A stretch of DNA of 64,000 nucleotides from CAXXOK01 sp964497495 (lineage in GTDB: Bacteria; Bacillota; Clostridia; Christensenellales; Aristaeellaceae), in NCBI GenBank assembly GCA_964497495.1, contig CAZCCZ010000008.1, positions 1 through 64,000 on the forward strand, given 5' to 3'. The notes below the pieces were generated by a model. It worked only from the letters and a program-made list of their open reading frames with translations, had not been told where the DNA came from and did not search any database. Position 1 is the stretch's first letter. Each line of letters starts with the position of its first letter. Below, piece by piece: positions 43,441 through 51,323 of the stretch. A program made the position numbers and the translations under genes.

Positions 43441-45057
43441 CTAACGGAACAGGCGCACCGTCTGCCCCTTTCCAAGGATCCCCGTCTGGATGCCGGAGAT
43501 AAACACCTTGTCTGCCTGCGTCGCGACGACGTTGACGGGGATGAAAACCTGCGAGCCATCGTCGTTGACGCGCACCACGCCCTGCTGGTTGTTCTGCGTA
43601 TAAATAGCGGTGGAGGGGACCATAAGTCCGTCGGCGTATTCGCCCAGTTCCGCCTGGCAGGCGCGCATGTACAGCACGGGCGTCACGTCCCCCATCACGG
43701 CCAGGCGCACCAGCAGTTCCCCGCTGGCGCGCGTATAGCTGAGCACCTGAGCGTCCACCGTGGTGTTGGCGAACTGTTCCAGCATCAGCTTGTAGCTGGT
43801 GCCCTCCACGGGCGACCACGTGCTGTCCTTGATGAGCATGAGCACGGCGTAGTTGTTGTTTTTCACCAGCCGGTAGATATCCGTTTTGCCGCGTTCGGAG
43901 GCGGCCACTTCCGGTTTCTGGCCGTCGAACATCGCGCGCACCTCGGAAGGCGAGAAGCTCTCGAACCTGTCCGGGGTCAGGGCCGACTCGTACCCGTCGG
44001 TGTAAAAGCTGATGATGCTCTCCTGCGTGGCGGCGCGCTGCTTGATCCAGCTGTCGATACGCTGCTGCTGGGTTTCCTCGTCGTCGTACAGGCGGTTAAG
44101 GCGCATGTCGGAGGAATACTTGCTGCGGAAATAACTCTGCCGCTGGTCGATGGCCGTTTTCAGGATCGACTCCTGGTTGACCAGATTGCCGCGCGAGCCC
44201 TGCACCAGCGAGCGTACCTCCAGCCCGCGCTGCACCACCTCGGTTTCCAGCCGCGTCATTTTCTGGTCGTAGGCCGTCTCACCGGCAAGCAGCGTTTGCT
44301 GGTAGTCCTTGATCTGGTCGCGGTAGTCTTGCAGGGTCGTCATTTCCTTGCTGCTGTACCCGGTGGAGTACACGTAGCAAACCACGTCGCCGCGGTAGAC
44401 AGTGCTGCCCTCCTCCGCCACGTACTCGATGCTCTGCACGCCCTCGTCGTTATACACGGTCTCGTTGCGGACGATCAGCGCGTCCCCCGTGTATACGGTG
44501 CCCAGCGTGCCCTGCTCGATCAGGGCGGTCGCGGCCCCGCTGCCCTTCATGTTGTTGAAAACGAACAACGCCGCCACCGCAAGGATCGCCACGATCGCAA
44601 AAGACTGGAGGATGCGCGCGGGTTTGCTTCGCCGCATCCGCTTGCTCCTGCGCCGCTGCTTGCGCTCCTTTTTGGCTTTTACCGCCGCGTGGGCTTTCTG
44701 CGCCGCCTGAAATTCCAGCAGTTGCTGCGGCGTCATGCCCAGTTGCGCGGCCTGCCATTGCAGGGCCTGTGCGTCGTTCATCCCCTGCGCGGGCTGCCCT
44801 GCCTGCCAAACGCCCGCCTGCGCCGCGCTGGCCGCCTGCTGCGCCTGCCATTGGGCAAACTGCTCCGGCGTCATGCTCTGCGCCGGCTGCCACTGCGCCG
44901 GCTGTTCCGGCGGCGCGGCCTGCCACGCGCCCGGTTGCCCGCCGCTCGCCGCCTGCATGGCCTGCCACTGGGCGTACTGCTCCGGCGTCATGCTCTGCAG
45001 CGCCTGCCACTGCGCGATCTGTTCCGGTGTCCACCGGTCGCCGCCGTTGCCCTGCAT
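43441..45057 (-). CDS. HlyD-like membrane adaptor with Trp/Gln-rich N-terminal repeats
   Basis: The 538-residue protein has three parts. Residues 1-125 are cytoplasmic and repetitive, built on TPEQ-x-AQWQA units starting at 10, 24, 63 and (as TPQQ) 109, with partial units near 50 and 95. Residues 127-148 are highly basic, and 149-167 form one membrane helix. The outside part resembles HlyD/membrane-fusion adaptors: a lipoyl-like half (SIEYVAEEGSTVYRGDVVCYV), a helical hairpin (about 240-360), and a C-terminal half ending GQTVRLFR. ATG 45057 follows GGAG. It sits between the sigma gene and yggS. A partner transporter is not adjacent. Confidence 0.82.
   Translation of the reverse strand: MQGNGGDRWTPEQIAQWQALQSMTPEQYAQWQAMQAASGGQPGAWQAAPPEQPAQWQPAQSMTPEQFAQWQAQQAASAAQAGVWQAGQPAQGMNDAQALQWQAAQLGMTPQQLLEFQAAQKAHAAVKAKKERKQRRRSKRMRRSKPARILQSFAIVAILAVAALFVFNNMKGSGAATALIEQGTLGTVYTGDALIVRNETVYNDEGVQSIEYVAEEGSTVYRGDVVCYVYSTGYSSKEMTTLQDYRDQIKDYQQTLLAGETAYDQKMTRLETEVVQRGLEVRSLVQGSRGNLVNQESILKTAIDQRQSYFRSKYSSDMRLNRLYDDEETQQQRIDSWIKQRAATQESIISFYTDGYESALTPDRFESFSPSEVRAMFDGQKPEVAASERGKTDIYRLVKNNNYAVLMLIKDSTWSPVEGTSYKLMLEQFANTTVDAQVLSYTRASGELLVRLAVMGDVTPVLYMRACQAELGEYADGLMVPSTAIYTQNNQQGVVRVNDDGSQVFIPVNVVATQADKVFISGIQTGILGKGQTVRLFR
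44698..45033 (-). repeat. Degenerate coding repeat, TPEQ-AQWQA units
   Basis: Codons 9-120 of the HlyD-like gene encode repeated TPEQxAQWQA blocks separated by Ala/Gly/Pro stretches with W-Q pairs (Trp at 9, 17, 31, 45, 56, 70, 84, 101). Confidence 0.8.
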
Positions 45058-45202
45058 CGCATAACTCCTTTCCGAAACTCAAAAAAGCTTAATCGCCCCG
45101 TATCTCGTCAGGAAAACGGAAGAAGATCTTCGCCCGTGTCCGTAAGGGCGGGCCGGAAAGGCCGAAAAAGTTGTTCTTCCGGAAGGGCGGCCTCCGCAGC
45201 CG

Positions 45203-45940
45203 TTACGCTCCGCTTTCCTCGATGGCCCGCAGCCTCGCCAGCACGCGCCGCTCCATGCGGGACACCTGCATCTGGGATACGCCCAGGCGTTTGGCGGTCT
45301 CCCGCTGGCCCAGCCGGTCCCGGTAACGCAGCGTCAGCAGCTGGCGTTCCTTATCGTCCACCTTGCTCAATATCCAGCTCATCCACTGTTCCTGCTCCAC
45401 GCGCTCGTAACCGTCGTCGTCCACACCCAGCAGGGAACTGAGGCCCGCCTCGCCGTCCTCGCCCACGGGGGCGTCCAGCGATGCGATATCGGTCTGGTTG
45501 CGCATATCCAGCAACATCAGCAATTCGTCCGGCGAAATCTGCATCGCGTCGGCCAGTTCCCTGGCGCTGGGCTCGCGAAGCTGCTCGCGTTCGAACTGTT
45601 CCCGGATCTGCTGCATCTTGTACAGTTTTTGCCGCGCGTCGCGGGGCACGCGCATGCCGGAAGCCTTGTCCCGCAAATAGTTACGCACGTCCCCCGCGAT
45701 GGTGGGAATGGCGTAGGTAATGAAACGGAAACCGCGCGAAGGCTCGAAACGCTCGATGGCCTTCATCAACGCGATGCTCGCCACCTGCTGAAGGTCTTCG
45801 CGTTCCACGCCCCGCCCCTCGAAACGGCGCGCCACGGCGCGCGCCAAGGGCAGGTAGCTTTCCACAAGCTCGTCCCTCAGCGCGGGCGACCGTGTGACCG
45901 CATAACGTTCCAGAATCGGAACCAACCGTTCGTCGTTCAT
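45203..45940 (-). CDS. RNA polymerase sigma factor, SigB/SigF/SigG family
   Basis: The 245-residue sigma-70 factor has region 2 (REDLQQVASIALMKAIERF, FRFITYAIPTIAGDVRNYLRD), region 3 (EPSARELADAMQISPDEL) and region 4 with the recognition helix ETAKRLGVSQMQVSRMERRV. Region 1 is missing, as in the stress/sporulation group. It lies 12 bases after a gene for an anti-sigma-like kinase, the usual SigB/SigF arrangement. In Bacillus sigG occupies a similar place upstream of the ylm cluster. Which of the three it corresponds to cannot be settled from sequence alone. Confidence 0.92.
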   Translation of the reverse strand: MNDERLVPILERYAVTRSPALRDELVESYLPLARAVARRFEGRGVEREDLQQVASIALMKAIERFEPSRGFRFITYAIPTIAGDVRNYLRDKASGMRVPRDARQKLYKMQQIREQFEREQLREPSARELADAMQISPDELLMLLDMRNQTDIASLDAPVGEDGEAGLSSLLGVDDDGYERVEQEQWMSWILSKVDDKERQLLTLRYRDRLGQRETAKRLGVSQMQVSRMERRVLARLRAIEESGA

Positions 45941-45952
45941 CGCGCACCGACC

Positions 45953-46339
45953 TTACGATATCGGAAGGGAGAAACCGATGGAGCCCACCCCGCACGCGTC
46001 GCACTGCAGCGACACGTCCGGCATCAGCGTTTCCAGCACGCCGCGGGTAATCTCCAGATCGCCCGTCGGCAGGTCGGAAGCGCCGCCGCTGCGCACGGCG
46101 TTCAGACAGCAGTACAGCCGCCCGTTCTCGATACGGGCGCGCAGTTCCAGCCGGTCCGCCTTCACCGGCTGGTGCAGCAGGCAGTCGCAGCATTCGTCCG
46201 TCGCCGTGCGGAGATCGTCGATCAGGCCGACGTCCAAACCGGCGAGCATTCCCAAACCGCTCAACGCCATGCGCGCCAACAGCACAAAGTCTCTGTCCGC
46301 GGGCAGGCTGAGCACGATTTCGCCTTGCTTATTCGCCAT
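45953..46339 (-). CDS. RsbW/SpoIIAB-like anti-sigma factor with degenerate ATP motifs
   Basis: The 128-residue GHKL-fold protein is placed directly before its presumed sigma target. The helix DDLRTATDECCDCLL corresponds to the N-box. The usual Glu...Asn pair reads with Asp or Cys where Asn would be expected. The late CGVGSIGFSLPI resembles the G1/G2 end of the fold but lacks the full DxGxG. ATP-dependent phosphorylation of an antagonist may therefore be lost. No SpoIIAA/RsbV-like gene is adjacent. ATG 46339 follows AAAGGAG. Binding to the sigma factor is inferred. Confidence 0.72.
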   Translation of the reverse strand: MANKQGEIVLSLPADRDFVLLARMALSGLGMLAGLDVGLIDDLRTATDECCDCLLHQPVKADRLELRARIENGRLYCCLNAVRSGGASDLPTGDLEITRGVLETLMPDVSLQCDACGVGSIGFSLPIS

Positions 46340-46382
46340 TCCCCTGATCTCCTTTCAAGTTAACGCAACGCTTGAAACCGGC

Positions 46383-47141
46383 TTATCCTACCATATCCAA
46401 GAGCATTTTGGCAAGTAGCAGCGCCAGCACCGCCAGCATCATCACGCGTACCACGCCCCCGCCGCGCCGGATGGTGAGGCGGCTGCCGAACACCGCGCCC
46501 AGCATGGCGCAAAGCCCCACGGGCAGCCCCAGCAGGATCAGCACGTCTCCCGTGATCAGCAGGCTCGTAAGCGCCGCCAGGTTGCTGGCCAGGTTCACCA
46601 GCTTAGCGGTGCCGCTGGCCCGCACCTCTTCCATGGCGAAAACTTGTAAAAACAGCAGGATCAGGAACGTGCCGGTACCGGGGCCCACCAGCCCATCGTA
46701 GAAGCCGACGCCGCAGCCGATGGCCAACGAAATGAGCCGCGTGGCACGCAAGGAACGTTCTTTCGGCTCCGCCTTGCGGCGCTTGCGCAGCGTAAACACC
46801 GCCGCCACGGGGATGCAGGCCAGCACCAGCCCCTGCACCACGCGGTCCGGAAGGGAGGTCATCAGCAGCGCGCCCGCGGTGCTGCAAACCAGCGCGCCCA
46901 GCGCGGCGGGGATGCCCACCCGCCAGTCCAGCCGTTTGGCGCGGGCGAACGTGGCGGCGGCGAGAGACGTGCCCATCATGGCGGAGAGCTTGTTGGTGCC
47001 CGCCGCCAGCGCGGGCGGAAGCCCGGCCAGATAATAAGCCGGCAGCGAGATCATCCCGCCGCCGCCCGCGATGGAATCTACGAAGCCCGCCAGCAGCGCC
47101 AGCGGGCAGACGATCAGGAACATGGTGGGCGTAAGCGTCAT
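46383..47141 (-). CDS. TauE/SafE-family membrane exporter
   Basis: The 252-residue protein has about eight membrane helices and the TauE/SafE signatures GFVDSIAGGGGMISLPA in helix 1 and GFYDGLVGPGTGTFLIL in the second half, reflecting internal duplication. Relatives export sulfite, sulfoacetate or other organosulfur anions. The substrate is unknown. ATG 47141 follows AAGGAGA. Its start overlaps the preceding gene's stop by 4 bases, so it is coupled to the DUF6020-like gene. Confidence 0.92.
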   Translation of the reverse strand: MTLTPTMFLIVCPLALLAGFVDSIAGGGGMISLPAYYLAGLPPALAAGTNKLSAMMGTSLAAATFARAKRLDWRVGIPAALGALVCSTAGALLMTSLPDRVVQGLVLACIPVAAVFTLRKRRKAEPKERSLRATRLISLAIGCGVGFYDGLVGPGTGTFLILLFLQVFAMEEVRASGTAKLVNLASNLAALTSLLITGDVLILLGLPVGLCAMLGAVFGSRLTIRRGGGVVRVMMLAVLALLLAKMLLDMVG

Positions 47142-48760
47142 GCGCGGCTCTCCTTCGGGAGGGGATTCGGAACGTCGCGCGCGAGCGCGAAAAGGGCGAA
47201 CGTACACCACAGGGGGCTGAAGGAGAAGAACCGGGCGTCCTCCCCGCACAGCACGCACATCGTGCCCAGGTTATACAGCAGCGCGGGCGCGCACAGCAGC
47301 AGCGCGCGCGTGCCGTTGCGCCGCAGCGCGCGCAGGGCGAATACCAGCATCGCGGCGAACGAAACGCCGATGTTGCCGAAGTACCACGCCGGAAGGTTGA
47401 GCGCCAGCGGCGCGGTGACCACCGCTTTCACGGCCCCGCCGACCCGGTTGATGCGCCCGTTCTGCCGGGGTACGTCCGGCAGGTCGCCAGAGTTGCGCAC
47501 GGCCACGTCCGCCGAGCCCTCGTCTGCCAGCCCCCATACCAGATCGGTCACGCCGTTGACGGCGGCGAACGCGGCGACAGGGTCGGCCTTCGCGGCGGAA
47601 AGCGCCATGCGCAGCACCTGCGGGAGGGACGAACGGGCCATCAGCTCGCGGGTCGCGCCGAACTTGATGGAATTGTAGTTGTGAAGCTGGTACGCTTCCC
47701 AGCCCGCCTCGCCCGCCATGGCATCGGTAAAGGCGCGGGTCTCCGCGTCCAGCGCGCCCGGGTTCGTCTTGCGCACGTCGCAGACCACCGTCATGGGCAG
47801 GCCCACGGATTCTTCCAGCAGGTTATCCGGGTACGTAACGTTCAGGGAGGCGTACAGCGGCCCCCAAGCCAGCGCCAGCGCCGTTATCAGCGCGGCGGCG
47901 GCGGTGAGCGCGCCGCGGAGCTGTTTTGCGCACGTGAACGCCGTAACCGCCAGCAGCGGAAGGGTAAACAGCAGCGCGTTATGCCGCACCAGCGTAGTGA
48001 ACGCCAGCGCCAGCCCGAAAGCCAGCGCGTTGCGGGTTTTTACCAGCCATTCACCCCGGCTGAAATACAGGTTGATCGCCTGCGCGCCCAGCACGACCGC
48101 GCCCACGGTCATGACGTTGTCCTTCCACAGGTACGTCATCGTGTTGCCCAGAATGGGCGCGGCCACCGCAAGCGCTTCCGTAAGCAGCAGCCAACCCGTT
48201 TTCACGCCCCACGCGTGGAGCGTCGCCACGAGGTAGCCCGCAGCCAGGCTGAACGCAAGGCACTGCACGGCCAGCGCGAAGGTGTAGCTGGGAACGATCA
48301 GCGCGCAAAGCCGCAGCAGCAGGGTATGAAACACCGGGTGCCAGTTGGAGTATACGCCCGTCAGCGCCTGCGTCCACTGCACCGCGGAATCCACGGACAC
48401 GCCGCCCGGGTTGGCCGCCGCCAGATACACGGCGAGTATAAACAGGCTTACGCCCGCCGCGGCAAGGAAAACGCGCGCGTCGAGCTTCCCGCGAAACGCG
48501 GGCGCGGAAAGCGTCCACGCCGCGCGTTCGGAAAACAGGACGAGCGCGAAGTAAAGCCCGACGGCGATCACGGCGAACCACAGAAGCGCCGCCGCCGTAT
48601 CCGCCGCGGAGGCGAACAGCGCGCTGCGGCTCAGGAACGCGGCGTACCCAAGGTATAAAGACAGGCAAACCGCGCACAGCCGGAACCAGAAGCGGTGCGG
48701 CCTGCCCGTAAACGGCGCGGCGTCGCCCGGACGCCGCGGACTGCGGTTTGTCTGTTTCAT
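47138..48760 (-). CDS. DUF6020-like polytopic membrane protein
   Basis: The 540-residue protein has 11-13 hydrophobic segments and a large external loop near residues 325-440. Motifs shared with the gene at the right end of the window are NWHPVFHTLL after helix 3-4, YLWKDNVMT, VRHNALLF, and a loop region with NYNSIKFG. The layout resembles GT-C membrane glycosyltransferases, and an acidic residue pair (VSVDSAVQW) lies in the first large loop. Catalysis is not proven. ATG 48760 follows GGGGAG. It lies 66 bases after lysC on the same strand, behind a terminator. Confidence 0.75.
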   Translation of the reverse strand: MKQTNRSPRRPGDAAPFTGRPHRFWFRLCAVCLSLYLGYAAFLSRSALFASAADTAAALLWFAVIAVGLYFALVLFSERAAWTLSAPAFRGKLDARVFLAAAGVSLFILAVYLAAANPGGVSVDSAVQWTQALTGVYSNWHPVFHTLLLRLCALIVPSYTFALAVQCLAFSLAAGYLVATLHAWGVKTGWLLLTEALAVAAPILGNTMTYLWKDNVMTVGAVVLGAQAINLYFSRGEWLVKTRNALAFGLALAFTTLVRHNALLFTLPLLAVTAFTCAKQLRGALTAAAALITALALAWGPLYASLNVTYPDNLLEESVGLPMTVVCDVRKTNPGALDAETRAFTDAMAGEAGWEAYQLHNYNSIKFGATRELMARSSLPQVLRMALSAAKADPVAAFAAVNGVTDLVWGLADEGSADVAVRNSGDLPDVPRQNGRINRVGGAVKAVVTAPLALNLPAWYFGNIGVSFAAMLVFALRALRRNGTRALLLCAPALLYNLGTMCVLCGEDARFFSFSPLWCTFALFALARDVPNPLPKESRA

Positions 48761-48784
48761 TGCGGTTCTCCCCACGGTCTGCCT

Positions 48785-48810
48785 GGAAAAGAAACGGGCG
48801 GCCCGCCCGT
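48785..48810 (-). terminator. Intrinsic terminator after lysC
   Basis: On the minus strand ACGGGC/GCCCGT arms (48794-48799, 48805-48810) are followed by TTCTTTTCC. Confidence 0.65.
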
Positions 48811-48825
48811 AACAAACCGTTGATC

Positions 48826-50142
48826 CTATTGAACGAACTCGTGGTAGATGGCGCGGATGGACGCCTCGAAATCGCAGCAGTCCACCCCCACCAGAATGCT
48901 CAGCTCGCTGGAGCCCTGGTCGATCATGCGGACGTTCACGTGCTCGCGGCTGAGCGCCGTGAACAGGCGCGCCGCGGTGCCGGGGTTATGCACCATGCCG
49001 CGGCCGACCGTGGCGATCAGGCCCATGTCCTCGCTGATGGCCACGGTGTCCGGCGAGGTCAGCTCCATGATGCGGGATACCACCTGGTCCTTCACGGGTT
49101 TCAGTTGCGCCGTTTCCAGCACCACGCAAAGCGTGTCGATGCCGGTAGGCAGATGCTCGAAGGACAGCCCGGCTTCCTCCACGGCTTGCAGCACGCGGCG
49201 GCCGAAGCCTTTCTCCGTGTTCATCATCGCCTTTTCCACGGAGATGACGGAAAAGCCCATGCGCCCGGCGATGCCCGTGATGACGAAGGGATTTTTAGAA
49301 TCGTCCGCCTGGTGGGTAATCAGCGTGCCCGCGTGTTCCGGGTGGTTGGTGTTGCGGATGTTGGTGGGAATGCCCGCGCGGTGCACGGGAAAAACACTGT
49401 CCTCGTGCAACACGGTCGCGCCCATGTAGCTGAGCTCCCGAAGCTCCCGGTAGGTGATGCTCTGAATCGGCAGCGCGCCCTGCACGATGCGGGGGTCCGC
49501 CATCAGGAAACCGTTGACATCTGTCCAGTTTTCGTACAGGTCGGCGCCCGCGGCGCGGGCGACGATGGCGCCCGTCACGTCGCTGCCGCCACGGCTGAAC
49601 GTGTGGATGGCGCCGTCCGGCAGGGAGCCGTAAAAACCGGGCACCACGGCGTTGGGCTCGCGGGAGAGCCGTTCGCCCAGCGCGGCGTCGGTGCGCTCGC
49701 TGTCGAACGCGCCGGTTTCGGTAAAGAAAATATAGTCCTTCGGGTCCACGAAGGTGAAGCCCAGAAAATCGCTGAGCAGCAGGCCGTTCAGGTATTCGCC
49801 GCGGCTGGCGCAATAATCCTCGCCCGCGCCGTTTTCAATCTCCCCGCGGATTTGGTTCAGCTCCGTTTCCAGATCGAACGCCAGTTTCAGTTCCCCGGCA
49901 ATCTGCCGGTACCGGTCGCCGACGCTCTGAAAAATCGTTTGCCAGTCTCCGCCGTCCCTGTGCGTGCGCCAGACGGCATACAGCAGGTCGGTCACCTTTT
50001 CATCCCGCTCGAAGCGACGCCCGGGGGCGCTGGGCACCACGTATACGCGACGGGAATCCAAAGAAAGAATCTGGCGCACCTTCCGAAACTGGCCCGCGTC
50101 GGACAGCGAGCTGCCGCCAAATTTCGCGACGATATTGCCCAT
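48826..50142 (-). CDS. lysC: Aspartate kinase
   Basis: Aspartate kinase starts the lysine/threonine/methionine pathway. The 438-residue enzyme has the substrate loop VAKFGGSSLSD, FSRGGSDVTGAIVARA and NWTDVNGFLMADPRIV. Two C-terminal ACT domains follow (about residues 300-438, with GFSVISVEKAMMNTEKGFGRRV and INVRMIDQGSSELSILVGV-like strands), where amino-acid feedback would act. ATG 50142 follows GGAGGG. A good promoter lies 85 bases upstream, and a GC hairpin fills the leader. No lysine riboswitch is recognised there. No other aspartate-pathway gene is adjacent. Confidence 0.95.
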   Translation of the reverse strand: MGNIVAKFGGSSLSDAGQFRKVRQILSLDSRRVYVVPSAPGRRFERDEKVTDLLYAVWRTHRDGGDWQTIFQSVGDRYRQIAGELKLAFDLETELNQIRGEIENGAGEDYCASRGEYLNGLLLSDFLGFTFVDPKDYIFFTETGAFDSERTDAALGERLSREPNAVVPGFYGSLPDGAIHTFSRGGSDVTGAIVARAAGADLYENWTDVNGFLMADPRIVQGALPIQSITYRELRELSYMGATVLHEDSVFPVHRAGIPTNIRNTNHPEHAGTLITHQADDSKNPFVITGIAGRMGFSVISVEKAMMNTEKGFGRRVLQAVEEAGLSFEHLPTGIDTLCVVLETAQLKPVKDQVVSRIMELTSPDTVAISEDMGLIATVGRGMVHNPGTAARLFTALSREHVNVRMIDQGSSELSILVGVDCCDFEASIRAIYHEFVQ

Positions 50143-50226
50143 CCGGTCGTTCCCTCCAACCCACGGCGGCCCGCCGGCCGCCGGCGTATCGCGGAGCCCG
50201 TATTCGCCGGGACCCCACGAAAAAAT

Positions 50227-50256
50227 ATTGTATCCGATAAGCGCGCCCAAAGTCAA
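50227..50256 (-). promoter_or_regulatory. SigA promoter of lysC
   Basis: The minus strand reads TTGACT (50251-50256), an 18-base spacer and TACAAT (50227-50232), followed by an AT-rich start region. Confidence 0.75.
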
Positions 50257-50291
50257 TCCCCGCGTGGAAAAACGGCAACCCTGCGCCCGTT

Positions 50292-50840
50292 TCAGGCTTT
50301 GGCCGCCAACCATTCCTCCCGGAGCACAGCCATAAAGAGAAGGTCCGCAAACTCCCCGTCCACAAGGAACGCCTTGCGCTTCAGCCCTTCCCGTTTGAAA
50401 CCGGCCTTCTCGTAGCAGCGCAGGGCGCGCAGGTTGTCCGCGGCCACTTCCAGTTCCACGCGTTCCAGCCCCAGAATGGTAAACGCGTATTCCAGCAGCA
50501 GCCCGATCGCCTCCTCTCCCACGCCTTTGCCCCGGTTCTCCTCGCCGCCGATCACCATGCCCATTTCGGCGGAGCGCATCTTCCAGTTGATGCTGAACAG
50601 GTCGATCTGCCCGATGTAGGCCGCGTTCTCGATATGGGCAATGATGAAAAACGCGCCGTTGGCGCCCGCGCTCATCGCGTGGGAAAGAAAATCGGCGGTA
50701 TCGGTGCTGCTTTGCGGCATCCAGAAGCGCGAGCTCAGGTAACGGATGGTATCCCGGTCGTTCACCCACGTGCGGATGGCGGGCAGGTCGTCCTGCCGGT
50801 AATCACGCAGCATAATTCTCTTTCCGTACAGGTGGGGCAT
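50292..50840 (-). CDS. GNAT-family acetyltransferase, RimJ/RimL type
   Basis: The 182-residue protein starts with GKRIMLRDYRQDDLPAIRTWVND, as in RimJ/RimL/SpeG relatives. It has the acetyl-CoA loop NRGKGVGEEAIGLLLEYAF and the late ALRCYEKAGFKREGLKRKA. The acceptor may be a protein N-terminus or a polyamine and cannot be told here. ATG 50840 follows GGAGGA. It starts 10 bases after the TM2 gene stop, so the two are probably co-transcribed. Confidence 0.9.
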   Translation of the reverse strand: MPHLYGKRIMLRDYRQDDLPAIRTWVNDRDTIRYLSSRFWMPQSSTDTADFLSHAMSAGANGAFFIIAHIENAAYIGQIDLFSINWKMRSAEMGMVIGGEENRGKGVGEEAIGLLLEYAFTILGLERVELEVAADNLRALRCYEKAGFKREGLKRKAFLVDGEFADLLFMAVLREEWLAAKA

Positions 50841-50850
50841 GGTTTTCCTC

Positions 50851-51276
50851 CTATTTCTTCAGCGGCAGGCCGTTTCCGTCGCGGAAGCTGCCGCTTGCGA
50901 TGGTAATCAGGTCGATCAGCCACCCCAGCCCGCCCCAGCCGCAGGTGAGCAGGAACAGGATACCGGTGCCGACTTTGCCCACGTAGAAGCGGTGCAGCCC
51001 CAGTCCGCCCGCGAACAGGCACAGCAACAGCGCGGCCAGCCAGCTCTTTTCCGAACACGGAATTGCCACGGGTTGTTGCACATACACAGGCTGGTATACA
51101 GGCTGGTATACAGGTTGGTACACGGGTTTTTCCACGTATACTACCTGCGGGGGCGGAGGCGGCGCCGGGGGCGCGGGCGCGGGTTCGTCGTCCCGCCGGA
51201 AAACGGTGCTGCCGCAGTTGGGGCATTTTTGCGCGGTGTCGAAGATGTGCGTTTTACAGTATGCGCAGTAAGCCAT
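50851..51276 (-). CDS. TM2-domain membrane protein with zinc ribbon and VYQP repeats
   Basis: The 141-residue protein has an N-terminal zinc-ribbon-like pair (CAYC at 4-7, CPNC at 18-21), a Pro-rich stretch (31-43) and four VYQP/VYVQ repeats (about 51-65). A TM2 domain follows with two helices (WLAALLLCLFAGGLGLHRFYVGKVGTGILFLLTCGWGGLGWLIDL region) and the conserved GLGLHRFYVGK turn. TM2 proteins are small membrane proteins of unclear role. ATG 51276 follows GGGAG. It is 47 bases after the CapA-like gene on the same strand. Confidence 0.88.
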   Translation of the reverse strand: MAYCAYCKTHIFDTAQKCPNCGSTVFRRDDEPAPAPPAPPPPPQVVYVEKPVYQPVYQPVYQPVYVQQPVAIPCSEKSWLAALLLCLFAGGLGLHRFYVGKVGTGILFLLTCGWGGLGWLIDLITIASGSFRDGNGLPLKK

Positions 51277-51323
51277 ATCGATCACTCCCTATCGGTGTTC
51301 GTCCGGCGCGGGTTCCCGGCCCG

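Noticed and set aside
50143..50226. Lysine riboswitch before aspartate kinase
   Set aside because: The leader is only about 75 bases with one GC hairpin region. It is far too short for the lysine aptamer and lacks its conserved sequences.
51082..51126. CRISPR-like short tandem repeat
   Set aside because: The repeats are in-frame VYQP codons in a TM2 protein, without spacers.
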